DNA of 64,000 bases from Bovifimicola ammoniilytica (GCF_025567085.1 NZ_JAOQJN010000008.1:62001-126000); one strand, 5' to 3'. Numbered from the stretch's first letter, positions 35,478 through 45,742 are shown. Numbers and translations: made by a program. Notes: generated by a model from the sequence alone, not told the origin.

Positions 35478-35524
35478 TGTTCTGAATAATATTTCATACT
35501 TTGCAGCACCTTAAGCATTATACT

Positions 35525-38500
35525 TTATTTATCGGTCTGCCCTGCGTATTTCTTAATACTAGAAATATACTCTTTTGCCACTTTGAACAATGTACTCGTT
35601 GTTACTTTATTAACATTTTTGCTATAAGCTCTGTTATTTCCGGCATAGCCTGTATCAGTTTTGCTAAGATTCTTAAGATTTAAACCAAGATTTTCTATCC
35701 GAGCCTTAAACTCCTCGGCAAATCTCTCATAATTCTCATTATCTATTGCATTATCACCAATCATTATAAGTCCCTTTACATCAGTATCATTAATTGTGAA
35801 TTCTGCATTGATGTCCGAATCTTTCATTCTGACAGTGACTTTTCCTTTTTCACTTTCTCCTGTTTCAATAGTAATTTTTACCGTTGATAATTCACCATTA
35901 ATATTAGCCGGCACATAATATGAGTTTCTGGCAGCCGAACGTTTCACATAATTCAGCATTCTGTTTACTGACCTTATGTCTTTAACATCAATATGTGATT
36001 TATTCATAAGAGCTTCCTTAATATCACCTGACATTTCATTAAGCGCAGCATTTAATCTGTCTATATCCAATGTATTAACTTCCGAATTTCCATCTATGTC
36101 TCTCGATAAATCATAATATTCCGTCTCCACGTTAGTGCCATCCGCATTATTAGAAGTACCATCTAATATTTTAGTAATTTTATCTAAATCTCCACTGACC
36201 TTCTCATCATCACATATTCTCTTTATCTTAGAATATGTCTTTCCGCCATTCATCGTATAAAAAGCCAATCCTAATATATTAGAATTGTTCACAACCGTTC
36301 CGTCCTCATAAATATTTAGAAGCGTTTCTTCACTTATCGTCTGTAGACTCTGAACTTCTTCTACCCTGAGTATATCATAATCAGAATTCTGTGTATCTGT
36401 ATCATTATTTTCCGACTTGTTAACTTCTATATTATTCGCTGCCTTATTTGCTCCTATTGTATCAAATGTTGTTTTCTTTGCTCTTTCTAAGAAGCTCTGA
36501 CTGTCGAAATAATCTAACTGCTTATCGATATTACTGTCTGATAATTTAACCTCATCTGATAAGCCAAGTGAATCATCAACTATCATATCATTTCCTGTAT
36601 TATTAAGGCTTCTTGCAGCTGTAAGCAGACTTCTCATAGTCACTTCACTGCCCTGTTTCATAACAGCTCCGATAGCTTTTCTGTCACCCTTTTCTACCAT
36701 TCGGATAAGTCTATATACACCAATATATGCATCTTTATCCTCCTTACTTATTTCTTTGTTCTTCTCAAGTTTCCACAGATATTCACTATATTTTTCCACT
36801 TCGTCAGTGTCCATATTTTCATTAATTTTATCAAGTTCTTCATTAAGAGTCTGAATATCTGTTTTCAGAGGATTGATACCATTTGCAATCAGATATGCAG
36901 TTGTACGTGGTGTCAGATTATCAATAAGCTTTGTCACCTCACTATCTAGTTTCTTAATATCATTTATATTTTTCTCATCAATAATCATCTCATTATATGC
37001 AAGAATTCGAATTGCTCTCTGATTGTCGGTGCTATCTTCAAGCTCCAAATCTTCCAACATTTTATCAATTCCCGTAAATGCTTTCTTTAAAGAATCTCCT
37101 AACTCTCTATCCGGTTTAGTACCTAGTGTATCATAAGCTATCTGTGCTGATTTCAGAATATTTTCCTTAACAGCACCCTCAACCGTAATATCTTCAACAT
37201 TGAATTCTATATTATTATTAAGTACATCTCCAAGCACATATGACGGAATTCTTGCAAATGCTTCCATATAATTTGCAGTTTCATTAAATATTGAAATATT
37301 TTCATCATTTACAACTGTTCCTGTCTCATTGAAGATATTTGTCACGTATTTAACTTCAATATTCTTAAGTTCTTCTACTAATTCCGAAAGTCCTGTTATC
37401 TCAACATTAATTCCATTTTTAATCATTAAAGCACTTGCTTCTACTGTCATCTTAAGTCTTAATTCTTCAAGATTCTTACGTTCAGTAATAATCTTCTTGT
37501 GCATTTCATCGGTAATATTATCTGTACGCTCTTTCGTATATTTGTACGATGTATCTTCCTCCTGACGTTTCATATTAAGAAGTGTAACTTCCTTACCGTC
37601 AGTCACAAGTGTTTCTATCTGCTCATCCGTTCCATTATGAATTATCTCGACAGCTTCTATGGAATCTGATTTAATATCAGAATAATAATTAGCAGATGTC
37701 GAACCTGCACTTAATCCATAAGACACATTTAATGCAATCTTTTGTATCCAGTTATTTTCACTAATTTGATTATTGGAGATATTCTGATTAATCACATCAA
37801 TCTCGCTTAATTTATATAGATTTGCTGCTGTAACAGGTATCTTATCTTCGATAAGCCATTTCGCATTAGACATATTTTCATCATTTATGTCAAAACCATT
37901 TTTATTAAGAATATCTTCTATCTGACCATATAATTCATTCCATTCTTCATCACTAAGTTTCTCATATTTTTCACTTGAGTTGCTACTATTATTGACACTA
38001 TGCTCTGCTGTGTATACATTATCTACAGATAAGTCCATATCATTAACCAGCAGATACTCTGATGCTTCCCTTGATATAGGCTGTAGATTCTGTATCTTAT
38101 CAAGTGTTTCCTTTATCTGGGATGCTCTTGCTCCATACATTTCTTCCAGGTCAGATATGTTAAAATCACCAACAGGTGTATAATTATCGCAATGTGTTGC
38201 TAATTCAATATCGATTCTCTCCGAAACAGTAAGAATACTTTGTGGGCTATCTTTATCAGCTATAATTCCCAACTCTTCATATTTAGAGAATTTCTCTGGC
38301 GTTACGGCCTCGGCAATCTGTTTTAAGGTCTCACCTGTAACCACTAATTCACTCGTTTCACCTACATCTGCTTTATTAACTATTCTATCATAGGCATCTT
38401 TTGTATTCTCTGAACTCTTTATAACATTTTCATCATCCATTTTACTTATCAAAATACTATTCTTGCCTGCGATATCTGATGTCTTACCCATAGCTGATTT

Positions 38501-38638
38501 AACTTGTCCTGCTCTTCCATCAAAAAAAGCCCCGGTACTTTTGGCAAATTCTGCTGAATTACCCTGTACCGAAGCATTTTTCGTTTTCAAATTACTAATA
38601 TCAAATATTTCTGATAAATTACTTCCGTCTATATTCAT
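35525..38638 (-). CDS. Very large FliK-like flagellar-locus protein (DUF6240-type)
   Basis: The 1037-residue, mostly acidic and helical protein has no signal peptide or membrane helix. I recognise it as the large DUF6240-type protein of Lachnospiraceae flagellar loci. The C-terminal region (about 925-1010) reads VKITIETGESEKGKVTVRM, then a stretch ending FAEEFKARIENLGLNL. This resembles the FliK hook-length-control C-domain. Low-complexity Ser/Asn/Asp stretches separate helical repeats with recurrent LI(A/V)NG and DKIPVTA-like segments. ATG 38638 is chosen (GAGG 9 nt upstream). A sigma-28 promoter precedes it, so it is a late flagellar gene. Confidence 0.6.
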   Translation of the reverse strand: MNIDGSNLSEIFDISNLKTKNASVQGNSAEFAKSTGAFFDGRAGQVKSAMGKTSDIAGKNSILISKMDDENVIKSSENTKDAYDRIVNKADVGETSELVVTGETLKQIAEAVTPEKFSKYEELGIIADKDSPQSILTVSERIDIELATHCDNYTPVGDFNISDLEEMYGARASQIKETLDKIQNLQPISREASEYLLVNDMDLSVDNVYTAEHSVNNSSNSSEKYEKLSDEEWNELYGQIEDILNKNGFDINDENMSNAKWLIEDKIPVTAANLYKLSEIDVINQNISNNQISENNWIQKIALNVSYGLSAGSTSANYYSDIKSDSIEAVEIIHNGTDEQIETLVTDGKEVTLLNMKRQEEDTSYKYTKERTDNITDEMHKKIITERKNLEELRLKMTVEASALMIKNGINVEITGLSELVEELKNIEVKYVTNIFNETGTVVNDENISIFNETANYMEAFARIPSYVLGDVLNNNIEFNVEDITVEGAVKENILKSAQIAYDTLGTKPDRELGDSLKKAFTGIDKMLEDLELEDSTDNQRAIRILAYNEMIIDEKNINDIKKLDSEVTKLIDNLTPRTTAYLIANGINPLKTDIQTLNEELDKINENMDTDEVEKYSEYLWKLEKNKEISKEDKDAYIGVYRLIRMVEKGDRKAIGAVMKQGSEVTMRSLLTAARSLNNTGNDMIVDDSLGLSDEVKLSDSNIDKQLDYFDSQSFLERAKKTTFDTIGANKAANNIEVNKSENNDTDTQNSDYDILRVEEVQSLQTISEETLLNIYEDGTVVNNSNILGLAFYTMNGGKTYSKIKRICDDEKVSGDLDKITKILDGTSNNADGTNVETEYYDLSRDIDGNSEVNTLDIDRLNAALNEMSGDIKEALMNKSHIDVKDIRSVNRMLNYVKRSAARNSYYVPANINGELSTVKITIETGESEKGKVTVRMKDSDINAEFTINDTDVKGLIMIGDNAIDNENYERFAEEFKARIENLGLNLKNLSKTDTGYAGNNRAYSKNVNKVTTSTLFKVAKEYISSIKKYAGQTDK

Positions 38639-38678
38639 GATTGCCGACCTCATTTCTATTCAATATTTTTCATAATGA

Positions 38679-38706
38679 ATATCGGCAGTACACGACAATT
38701 TATTTA
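38679..38706 (-). promoter_or_regulatory. Sigma-28 (SigD) flagellar promoter
   Basis: On the minus strand TAAA (38703-38706) and GCCGATAT (38679-38686) are 16 bp apart. The consensus is TAAA-N15-GCCGATAA/T. The start would be about 35 nt before the ATG at 38638. The -35 lies within the glgB stop-codon region. Confidence 0.7.
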
Positions 38707-40655
38707 GTTTTAGTTTTCTTTCTTGTAGTTCTTCTTACAGGCTTCTTAATTACCTTAGGAGTTCTTAAGATTATAGATTCAAAACCTTTCAAATCAACTG
38801 TAAGCTTGTAATCAAAACCATCCTGCTGCTCACCCTCCGGCATGGCTTCTGCAGTATATTTGACTGAATTATTTCTATATGGATCTTCCGAACTCAGTAC
38901 CACATGATAATCCCCTGGATTAGGAACACCTATTACATACTTTTCTCTCTCAATAGGAGTGAAGTTGCATATAAATGCAAGGCTGTCATTAAATGTATTA
39001 GGAGCTTTTCTGATAAAGCTGAATACACTGTTATCTCCGTCATCACAATTAATCCACCTGTAGCAATTATATTCTGTTGATTCATAAGCATACATTTCAG
39101 GATTCTCTTTATATAAATGTAAAAGCTGTTTTACATATTCTCTTATATCGGCGTGTAATGGTTCTTCTAAGAGATACCAGTCAAGGCTTCTTGTCTCTGA
39201 CCATTCTTCACGCTGACCAAATTCCTGTCCCATAAACAAGAGTTTCTTACCAGGCTGTCCGAGCATAAATGTATATGCTGTCTTTAAGTTGGCTGCCTTA
39301 GTCTCTAAATCACCCGGCATCTTATTAAACATCGAATGTTTAAGATGTACAACTTCATCATGCGATAATACCAGAATGAATTTCTCACTGAATGTATATG
39401 TCATATTAAATGTCATTTTATTATGGTTAAATTTCTTAAAATATGGATCAAGTTGAACATAATCAAGAAAATCATGCATCCAACCCATATTCCATTTGAA
39501 TGTAAAACCTAATCCACCTTCTTCAGGCTTCTTAGTCACATTCGGCCATGCTGTAGATTCTTCAGCTATAAGGAATGCACCCGGATCCCTTCTTTCCATA
39601 ATGCTGTTAAGGTGCTTGAAGAATTCCATAGCTTCAAGATTACCATTTCCACCATATTTATTAGGAACCCATTCTCCTGCTTTTCTTCCATAATCAAGAT
39701 AAAGCATTGAGGCAACTGCATCCACACGTAATGCATCTATATGAAATTTCTCTACCCAGTATAATGCATTAGCTATAAGAAAGTTGAAAACTTCATTCTT
39801 ACCATAGTCGAATACCTTTGTACCCCAATCTTTCTGTTCACCTTTTCTAGGGTCTGCATATTCATATAATGGACTTCCATCAAACATCGCAAGTCCATGT
39901 TCATCTTTAGGGAAATGTGCAGGTACCCAGTCAAGTATTACACCGATTCCTAACTGATGTAGATAATCAACCATATACATAAAGTCTTTTGGTTCACCAT
40001 ATCTTGATGTTGGTGCATAATAACCTGTAACCTGATATCCCCATGATGCATCGAGAGGATGTTCTGATATACCCATTAATTCCACATAAGTATATCCCAT
40101 GTCCTTTACATATTCTCCTAATTCATGTGCTATCTGTCTGTAATTGCAGAATCCATCCATACTGTTTGTATAATCTTTCTTCCACGAACCAATATGAACT
40201 TCATAGATAGAAATAGGCTCATCAACAAGCTTATCTGTATCTTTTGGTTTATTTTTCTTCCATTTATCATCGCCCCATTCATAACCATTAATATTAGTTA
40301 TGACCGATGCATTACCAGGACGCATCTCTGACAGATTCGCATATGGATCTGCTTTATAATGTGTAGCACCATCTCGACCTGTTATAGCATATTTATATAA
40401 ATGTCCCTCGTATACATCTGGAACAAATTTTTCCCATATTCCTGATGTACCAAGTCTGTCCATTATATGTATATAACCATTCCAATCATTAAAGTCACCA
40501 ACTACACTTACGGCTGTAGCATTTGGAGCCCATACTGCAAAATATGTTCCTCTTACTCCATCAACCTCCATTATGTGCGCTCCCAATTTTTCATAAATCT
40601 CATAATGAGATCCGTTTCCGAACAGATATCTGTCTGTTTCTGTTATGACGTTCAT
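38700..40655 (-). CDS. glgB: 1,4-alpha-glucan branching enzyme
   Basis: The 651-residue protein has the N-terminal CBM48 (YFAVWAPNATAVSVVGDFNDW) and a GH13 barrel. Visible catalytic regions are DALRVDAVASMLYLDY (nucleophile Asp), LIAEESTAWP (acid Glu) and LVLSHDEVVH (stabilising Asp). It introduces alpha-1,6 branches into glycogen. The C-terminal tail is basic (KPVRRTTRKKTKTK), longer than usual. GAGG lies 8 nt before the ATG. No other glycogen genes are adjacent. Confidence 0.95.
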   Translation of the reverse strand: MNVITETDRYLFGNGSHYEIYEKLGAHIMEVDGVRGTYFAVWAPNATAVSVVGDFNDWNGYIHIMDRLGTSGIWEKFVPDVYEGHLYKYAITGRDGATHYKADPYANLSEMRPGNASVITNINGYEWGDDKWKKNKPKDTDKLVDEPISIYEVHIGSWKKDYTNSMDGFCNYRQIAHELGEYVKDMGYTYVELMGISEHPLDASWGYQVTGYYAPTSRYGEPKDFMYMVDYLHQLGIGVILDWVPAHFPKDEHGLAMFDGSPLYEYADPRKGEQKDWGTKVFDYGKNEVFNFLIANALYWVEKFHIDALRVDAVASMLYLDYGRKAGEWVPNKYGGNGNLEAMEFFKHLNSIMERRDPGAFLIAEESTAWPNVTKKPEEGGLGFTFKWNMGWMHDFLDYVQLDPYFKKFNHNKMTFNMTYTFSEKFILVLSHDEVVHLKHSMFNKMPGDLETKAANLKTAYTFMLGQPGKKLLFMGQEFGQREEWSETRSLDWYLLEEPLHADIREYVKQLLHLYKENPEMYAYESTEYNCYRWINCDDGDNSVFSFIRKAPNTFNDSLAFICNFTPIEREKYVIGVPNPGDYHVVLSSEDPYRNNSVKYTAEAMPEGEQQDGFDYKLTVDLKGFESIILRTPKVIKKPVRRTTRKKTKTK

Positions 40656-40682
40656 AAGCTACACCTCACTTAACATTGTATA

Positions 40683-42977
40683 TTACCCTACTCTGTTATA
40701 ATTAATCAAACAACCTTTTAGAATAATTTCTCTCTCGTCATCTGTTAATTCGCCTAATTTCAGAGTAAATTCTTTCATTCCATCTTCTTTTACCACATAA
40801 GCCTTAATCTCTTCTGCTTTATCAGTTACAGCTTTGGCAATCTCTGGAATAAATATATAGTCTCCATTTGCAAATGGAAGCTCGTCCTTCTCATAAATAA
40901 ATGGCAACATTCCCCAGTTGATAAGGTTAGAACGATATCTCTTTGTTGCGTATTCTTTAGCGATATTTGCCCATCCACCAAGAACTTTCTGACATGATGC
41001 AGCCTGTTCTCTTGCTGAACCATCACCCGGTTTAACCGCATATATCGTACTGCCTATTCCGATGTTTTCTCTGGATATATTATTATATGCAGCCTTTATT
41101 GTATTCATTACAGGAGTTAATTCCTCAAATGTTTCACAAGGACATTTACCATTCTCTCTTGCTTCCTCTGCTGCCTTAACAGCCTTAGCTCTTCCTACAT
41201 ATGCAGGATCTTTTCTTGAAAGTGTGAATTCTGCAAGTCCTAATGGGTTAGAACGATATGATGATGTCTCTCCCGATGGAATTAATTCATCTGTTGTTGT
41301 TACAGGATCATGAATCTCTGATACAACCTTTAATAAAAGATTATCTGTTAATGCTACCATCTTTGGCCAGTCCTTAATATTTGGGCCAAATTTAATCTCA
41401 ACTGATGGATCAGCAACACCCTTGCTGTCAAATACTCTGTTCTCATATATTGTCTTATCGAAGAAATATCTTGGATTAGTGAAGTTAACATCAACATCTG
41501 TTGCTGCTGTTAAATATCCCTTGTTAGCCGCTGTAGCTGCAATTGAACGTGCATCCATAAGAGCAACTGAAGCAATCTGGCCATTCTGTAATTTAGAACC
41601 CTCTCTGTTAGGGAAGTTTCTTGTTGAATGTCTGATACTGAATGCATTATTAGCAGGTGTATCTCCTGCACCAAAACATGGTCCGCAGAATGCAGTCTTA
41701 ACAATGGCACCTGTTGCCATAAGGTCTGCAAGTCTTCCGTTTCTTGCAAGTTCTACATAAATAGGTGTGCTTGCAGGATATATACTAAGTGTAAATTCAT
41801 CTGACCCGATGCTTGTTCCCTTAAGTATGTCTGCTGCCGCACAGATATTTTCAAAACCACCGCCGGCACAACCTGCGATAATTCCCTGTTCTACATATAA
41901 TTTACCATTTCTTACTTTATCTTTAAGTTTGAAATCAACCTGTCCGTCTAAACTTACTAATGCTTTCTTCTCACAGTCATCTAAGATGTCCATAAGATTA
42001 GCATTAAGTTCTTCGATTGTGTATGTGTTACTTGGGTGGAATGGCATAGCTATCATTGGTTTGACCTTATCAAGCTCTACATAAACAACACCATCATAAT
42101 ATGCAACATTACCAGGATTAAGTTCTTTATAATCCTCACTTCTGCCATGAATATCATAGAAATCTTTAATCTTATCATCTGTTGACCAGATAGATGATAA
42201 ACATGTTGTCTCTGTTGTCATTACATCGATACCGATTCTAAAATCTGCACTTAACTTAGACACACCAGGTCCTACGAATTCAAGAACTTTATTCTTAACG
42301 TATCCGTTTGCAAATACGGCACCTATAATTGCAAGTGCAACGTCCTGTGGTCCTACGCCCTTAACAGGTTCTCCTGATAAATATACTGCGATAACGCCCG
42401 GCATATTAATATCATATGTCTGTGAAAGAAGCTGTTTAACAAGTTCAGGACCGCCCTCGCCCATAGCCATTGTTCCTAATGCACCGTAACGTGTATGACT
42501 GTCTGAACCTAATATCATCTTTCCACCGCCTGCGAGCATCTCTCTTGCAAACTGGTGAATTACTGCCTGATGAGGTGGTACATATACACCACCATATTTC
42601 TTAGCACATGTAAGGCCAAACATATGATCATCTTCGTTAATCGTTCCACCAACTGCACATAAGCTGTTGTGGCAATTAGTAAGTACATATGGAATAGGGA
42701 ATTTCTCAAGACCGGAAGCTCTTGCTGTCTGGATAATTCCTACAAATGTTATATCATGGGAAGTTAATTTATCAAATTTTATCTGAAGCTTGTCCATATT
42801 ACCTGATGTATTATGGTCTGCAAGGATACCATAAGCTATTGTATTCTTCGCTGCTTCTTCTTTAGTAATATATTCATTACCTAATTTTGATTTAAGCAGG
42901 TTCTCATAATCTCCTGTTGTTTCAACTACTTCTGTACCGTTTAATAAGTAAGCGCCACTCTTACTAAGTGTTACCAT
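40683..42977 (-). CDS. Aconitase-family hydratase (YbhJ-like)
   Basis: The 764-residue protein has the aconitase fold with cluster-binding cysteines in GCAGGGFENICA and in TAFCGPCFGAGD, plus ILGSDSHTRYGALG and SIRHSTRNFPNREGSK near the active site. A swivel-like C-terminal domain ends it. Sequence details resemble the YbhJ-type hydratases more than AcnA or AcnB, so a different substrate from citrate is possible. GGAGG is 8 nt before the ATG. It ends 27 bp before glgB, so the two may be co-transcribed, although no functional link is evident. Confidence 0.8.
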   Translation of the reverse strand: MVTLSKSGAYLLNGTEVVETTGDYENLLKSKLGNEYITKEEAAKNTIAYGILADHNTSGNMDKLQIKFDKLTSHDITFVGIIQTARASGLEKFPIPYVLTNCHNSLCAVGGTINEDDHMFGLTCAKKYGGVYVPPHQAVIHQFAREMLAGGGKMILGSDSHTRYGALGTMAMGEGGPELVKQLLSQTYDINMPGVIAVYLSGEPVKGVGPQDVALAIIGAVFANGYVKNKVLEFVGPGVSKLSADFRIGIDVMTTETTCLSSIWSTDDKIKDFYDIHGRSEDYKELNPGNVAYYDGVVYVELDKVKPMIAMPFHPSNTYTIEELNANLMDILDDCEKKALVSLDGQVDFKLKDKVRNGKLYVEQGIIAGCAGGGFENICAAADILKGTSIGSDEFTLSIYPASTPIYVELARNGRLADLMATGAIVKTAFCGPCFGAGDTPANNAFSIRHSTRNFPNREGSKLQNGQIASVALMDARSIAATAANKGYLTAATDVDVNFTNPRYFFDKTIYENRVFDSKGVADPSVEIKFGPNIKDWPKMVALTDNLLLKVVSEIHDPVTTTDELIPSGETSSYRSNPLGLAEFTLSRKDPAYVGRAKAVKAAEEARENGKCPCETFEELTPVMNTIKAAYNNISRENIGIGSTIYAVKPGDGSAREQAASCQKVLGGWANIAKEYATKRYRSNLINWGMLPFIYEKDELPFANGDYIFIPEIAKAVTDKAEEIKAYVVKEDGMKEFTLKLGELTDDEREIILKGCLINYNRVG

Positions 42978-43083
42978 TTTCTCGTCCTCCTAATAATCTC
43001 GTTAGTTAGTTTTATTATACTAATTTTCAAGGGATTATGCAAACTGTTTTCACACTTTTTATATATTGCCAGAGGGCAAAATA

Positions 43084-43122
43084 CATAAAACCACTATGCA
43101 TTTGTGCAGTAGTGGTTTTATG
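43084..43122 (-). terminator. Terminator of the MATE gene
   Basis: CATAAAACCACTA (43084-43096) pairs perfectly with TAGTGGTTTTATG (43110-43122). On the minus strand GTATTTTGCC follows. It begins 4 bp after the stop at 43127. Confidence 0.75.
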
Positions 43123-43126
43123 TTCT

Positions 43127-44434
43127 CTATACATTCTTTCTACTAAGAAGAAATAACGTAACTATCATAGTTACTCCCTCTGACAATAACATTACCCACC
43201 ACACTGATGACGCACCAAAAATCAATGGAATAATTATTACAAATAATATCGTCACTCCAAATCCTCTTAACAGACTTATTATCATTGCATATACCGACTT
43301 TAATGCTGCCTGGAAATATACTGAAAAGTATACATTTACCATCGCAAAGAACAGCGAAAGAAAATATATTCTTATAGCAGGTATTCCCTCTTTAACAACT
43401 ATTTCCGATGGTTTTACAAACAGATGAATCAATCTATTAGTAAATCCGTAAATCACTCCATACATTATAATTGCAAATATTGTAATTGTCACAAACCCTA
43501 TTTTCGTAAATTTCCTTACTCTTTCTTTATTTCCTGCGCCAATGCTGTACGAAACTAATGGCTGCATTGCATTTCCTGCTGAATTCATAAAGGAATTGGT
43601 TACTATCAGAGTATTTGAAATGATACTGTAGATAACAAGTCCATAATTGCCAAAATATTTAACTATCTGCAAATTAAACACGAACACAACGATTCCCCAC
43701 GCCACTTCATTAAAGCATGGAGATGCACCATTAATAATTATCTTTTTAACCCTTCCAATGCTTATGCTTCGAATTCCATAATGCAGATTATTATTACGTG
43801 ACAGCAAATGACTTGCTGCAATAAGCATATTTAGTGCATTTCCGATTACTGTCGCAATTATAGCTCCACTCATTCCCATATTGCATTTGTATATAAATAT
43901 ATAATCAAGAACTACATTAGTACACGAACCCACAATCGTTCCTGCCATTGAACGTCTTGGTGCTTCATCATTTCTGACAAAGCAGTTAATGACTGTCTGT
44001 AAAATATATACCCAGCCAAATGCAAACATAATGCTTCCATATTCTCTCGTTATCCTAATATTCTCGTCTGTTGCACCGAGTATCCTATATAATTTATTCT
44101 GCATAATAAAAGGAATAAGACTAACTAATACTCCTGTAACTGCCGCAACTGTAACTGTTGTCGAAAATATTCTCTTCTGCTCACCTTCATCTTTCTTACC
44201 TTTGGCAACCGATAGCAGTACAGAACCACCTACACCAAACAGGTATCCTATTCCAAAATACGCAGAAAATATCGGCAATAACAGATTAAGTGCTACCAAC
44301 CCCTCCTCGCCTATTCCTTTTCCAATCATAAGTGTATCTGTTATGATATAAATCGCATTAAATACCATCGCACAGATTGTCGGTAACAGATATTTTATAT
44401 AGAGATTTATTTCCTTTTCGTTGTCTAAGTTCAT
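43127..44434 (-). CDS. MATE-family efflux transporter
   Basis: The 435-residue protein has about 12 membrane helices in two similar halves, typical of MATE exporters. Characteristic stretches are IITDTLMIGKGIGEEGLVALNL near the N-terminus and NEVAWGIVVFVFNLQ at the start of the second half, with SAGNAMQPLVSYSIGAG after it. It would expel drugs or metabolites by cation exchange. I start at ATG 44434 with GGAGG 6 nt upstream; the in-frame ATG at 44455 lacks one. Confidence 0.9.
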   Translation of the reverse strand: MNLDNEKEINLYIKYLLPTICAMVFNAIYIITDTLMIGKGIGEEGLVALNLLLPIFSAYFGIGYLFGVGGSVLLSVAKGKKDEGEQKRIFSTTVTVAAVTGVLVSLIPFIMQNKLYRILGATDENIRITREYGSIMFAFGWVYILQTVINCFVRNDEAPRRSMAGTIVGSCTNVVLDYIFIYKCNMGMSGAIIATVIGNALNMLIAASHLLSRNNNLHYGIRSISIGRVKKIIINGASPCFNEVAWGIVVFVFNLQIVKYFGNYGLVIYSIISNTLIVTNSFMNSAGNAMQPLVSYSIGAGNKERVRKFTKIGFVTITIFAIIMYGVIYGFTNRLIHLFVKPSEIVVKEGIPAIRIYFLSLFFAMVNVYFSVYFQAALKSVYAMIISLLRGFGVTILFVIIIPLIFGASSVWWVMLLSEGVTMIVTLFLLSRKNV

Positions 44435-44489
44435 TTCTTTCCTCCGACTATACATAATTCACATTTTTAATTACTAATTTTCTATAGAA

Positions 44490-44524
44490 AATAAGGTGTC
44501 AAAGCAGGCTTTCGATACCTTATT
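44490..44524 (-). terminator. Hairpin terminator after the rpsF operon (distal)
   Basis: AATAAGGT (44490-44497) pairs with ACCTTATT (44517-44524), with an inner AAAGC/GCTTT stem. On the minus strand TTTTCTAT follows. It lies upstream of the MATE gene. Confidence 0.6.
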
Positions 44525-44537
44525 CTTATAAAACAAT

Positions 44538-44573
44538 AAAGCCTTCTTAGAATTCTCATTCCAAAAAGGCTTT
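44538..44573 (-). terminator. Hairpin terminator after rpsR (proximal)
   Basis: AAAGCCTT (44538-44545) pairs with AAGGCTTT (44566-44573), about 45 bp after the rpsR stop. The following minus-strand ATTGTTTTAT is a weak T-run. Confidence 0.55.
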
Positions 44574-44616
44574 AAATACATAATTTACCTGATGTCTTAA
44601 TTCAGATTAATGCAAA

Positions 44617-44886
44617 TTAATCTAATGTATAAGGCATTAAAGCTACGTGTCTTGCACGTTTGATAGCTACTGTAAGAGCTCTCTGGTGCTTAGCGCAGTT
44701 TCCAGTAATTCTTCTAGGAAGAATCTTTCCTCTTTCAGATACGTATCTTTTTAATTTGTTAACATCTTTAAAATCAATTACGTTATTCTTTTCGCCACAG
44801 AATACGCAGACTTTCTTTCTTCTACGTCCGCCTCTTCTCTTCATTGGAGAATCGCTTCTGTCGCCTTTTTCTTTATTATATGGCAT
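44617..44886 (-). CDS. rpsR: 30S ribosomal protein S18
   Basis: The 89-residue protein has a basic N-terminus (KRRGGRRRKK), CVFCGEKNN, and the S18 core KLKRYVSERGKILPRRITGNCAKHQRAL-type segment. CVFCG with the later CAKH makes it the cysteine-bearing, zinc-type S18. It binds 16S rRNA with S6. Last gene of rpsF-ssb-rpsR. Confidence 0.97.
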   Translation of the reverse strand: MPYNKEKGDRSDSPMKRRGGRRRKKVCVFCGEKNNVIDFKDVNKLKRYVSERGKILPRRITGNCAKHQRALTVAIKRARHVALMPYTLD

Positions 44887-44922
44887 CGAAAATAGCCTCC
44901 TTTTTATTTAATTTAATTAAAC

Positions 44923-45360
44923 TTAGTTAAATGGTAATCCTTCGTCTTCCACACCATCAGGAATGTTCATAAAACCATCTCCTGCTGCACTGGAAGGTTC
45001 CGGTCTAGCTGCCTGATAGCCCCCTTCATTATTAGCTGCGGCTGCCTTACTCTCTGCAAATTCAACATTCTCTGCAACAACATCTGTTGTATACACTTTA
45101 TTTCCGTCACGATTTGTGTAGCTTCCTGTCTGGATTCTTCCTTCAACAACAAGCTTTGTACCCTGATGACAATATCTTTCGATAAATTCACCAGTCTTAC
45201 CAAATGCAACACATGAGATAAAGTCAGCTGTCTGCTGATCACCATCCCTCTTAAATCTTCTATCTACTGCTAGTGTAAATCTAGCTACTGCTGACGACTG
45301 ATCCGAATATCTTACATCAGGATCTCTTGTAAGTCGTCCCATAAGAATAACTTTATTCAT
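44923..45360 (-). CDS. ssb: Single-stranded DNA-binding protein
   Basis: The 145-residue protein has the OB-fold start MNKVILMGRLTRDPDVRYS and FISCVAFGKTGEFIERYCHQG. A variable linker rich in Ala/Ser/Gly follows, and the C-terminus ends DEGLPFN. The usual acidic DDDIPF-type tip that binds partner proteins is recognisable. It lies between rpsF and rpsR, the standard Firmicutes position of the main ssb. Confidence 0.96.
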   Translation of the reverse strand: MNKVILMGRLTRDPDVRYSDQSSAVARFTLAVDRRFKRDGDQQTADFISCVAFGKTGEFIERYCHQGTKLVVEGRIQTGSYTNRDGNKVYTTDVVAENVEFAESKAAAANNEGGYQAARPEPSSAAGDGFMNIPDGVEDEGLPFN

Positions 45361-45407
45361 ACCTGCCTCTTTCTAGATATAACAATATCTGTTGTATTTT
45401 TTAAAAA

Positions 45408-45695
45408 TTATGCTTCATCTTTAACACATAAAAATCTGATAACATTTTCCATAATACGAACTGAGTTCTCAACTTCGTTTGGACAATTAGAATCAGACTC
45501 AAATTTGATGAAATAGTAGAACGCTTCTCTCATTTTCTGAATTTCGTAAGCTAATCTCTTCTTACCCCATTCATCAACGTTAGTAACTGTACCACCGAAA
45601 CGAGTGATGTACTCTTTTACTCTTTCGATTGTTGCAGCTCTTTCATCATCTTCGAGTTTTGCGCTAACAACTACTGCTAATTCATATTTGTTCAT
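45408..45695 (-). CDS. rpsF: 30S ribosomal protein S6
   Basis: The 95-residue protein has the S6 fold: MNKYELAVVVSAKLEDDERA, GGTVTNVDEWGKKRLAYEI, and EAFYYFIKFES. Together with S18 it binds the platform of the 30S subunit. AAAGGAGG lies about 9 nt before the ATG. Upstream DNA carries its promoter and a small hairpin that could be an S6:S18 autoregulatory leader. Confidence 0.97.
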   Translation of the reverse strand: MNKYELAVVVSAKLEDDERAATIERVKEYITRFGGTVTNVDEWGKKRLAYEIQKMREAFYYFIKFESDSNCPNEVENSVRIMENVIRFLCVKDEA

Positions 45696-45719
45696 GCGTA
45701 TTTTACCTCCTTTTGGTCT

Positions 45720-45742
45720 CTGGTCCCCTGATTAGCAGGGAA
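45720..45742 (-). promoter_or_regulatory. Hairpin in the rpsF leader
   Basis: On the minus strand TTCCCTG, CTAAT, CAGGGGA folds as a short stem-loop just before the ribosome site. Its place fits an S6:S18 binding leader, but the characteristic unpaired CCG is not clearly seen. Confidence 0.35.
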
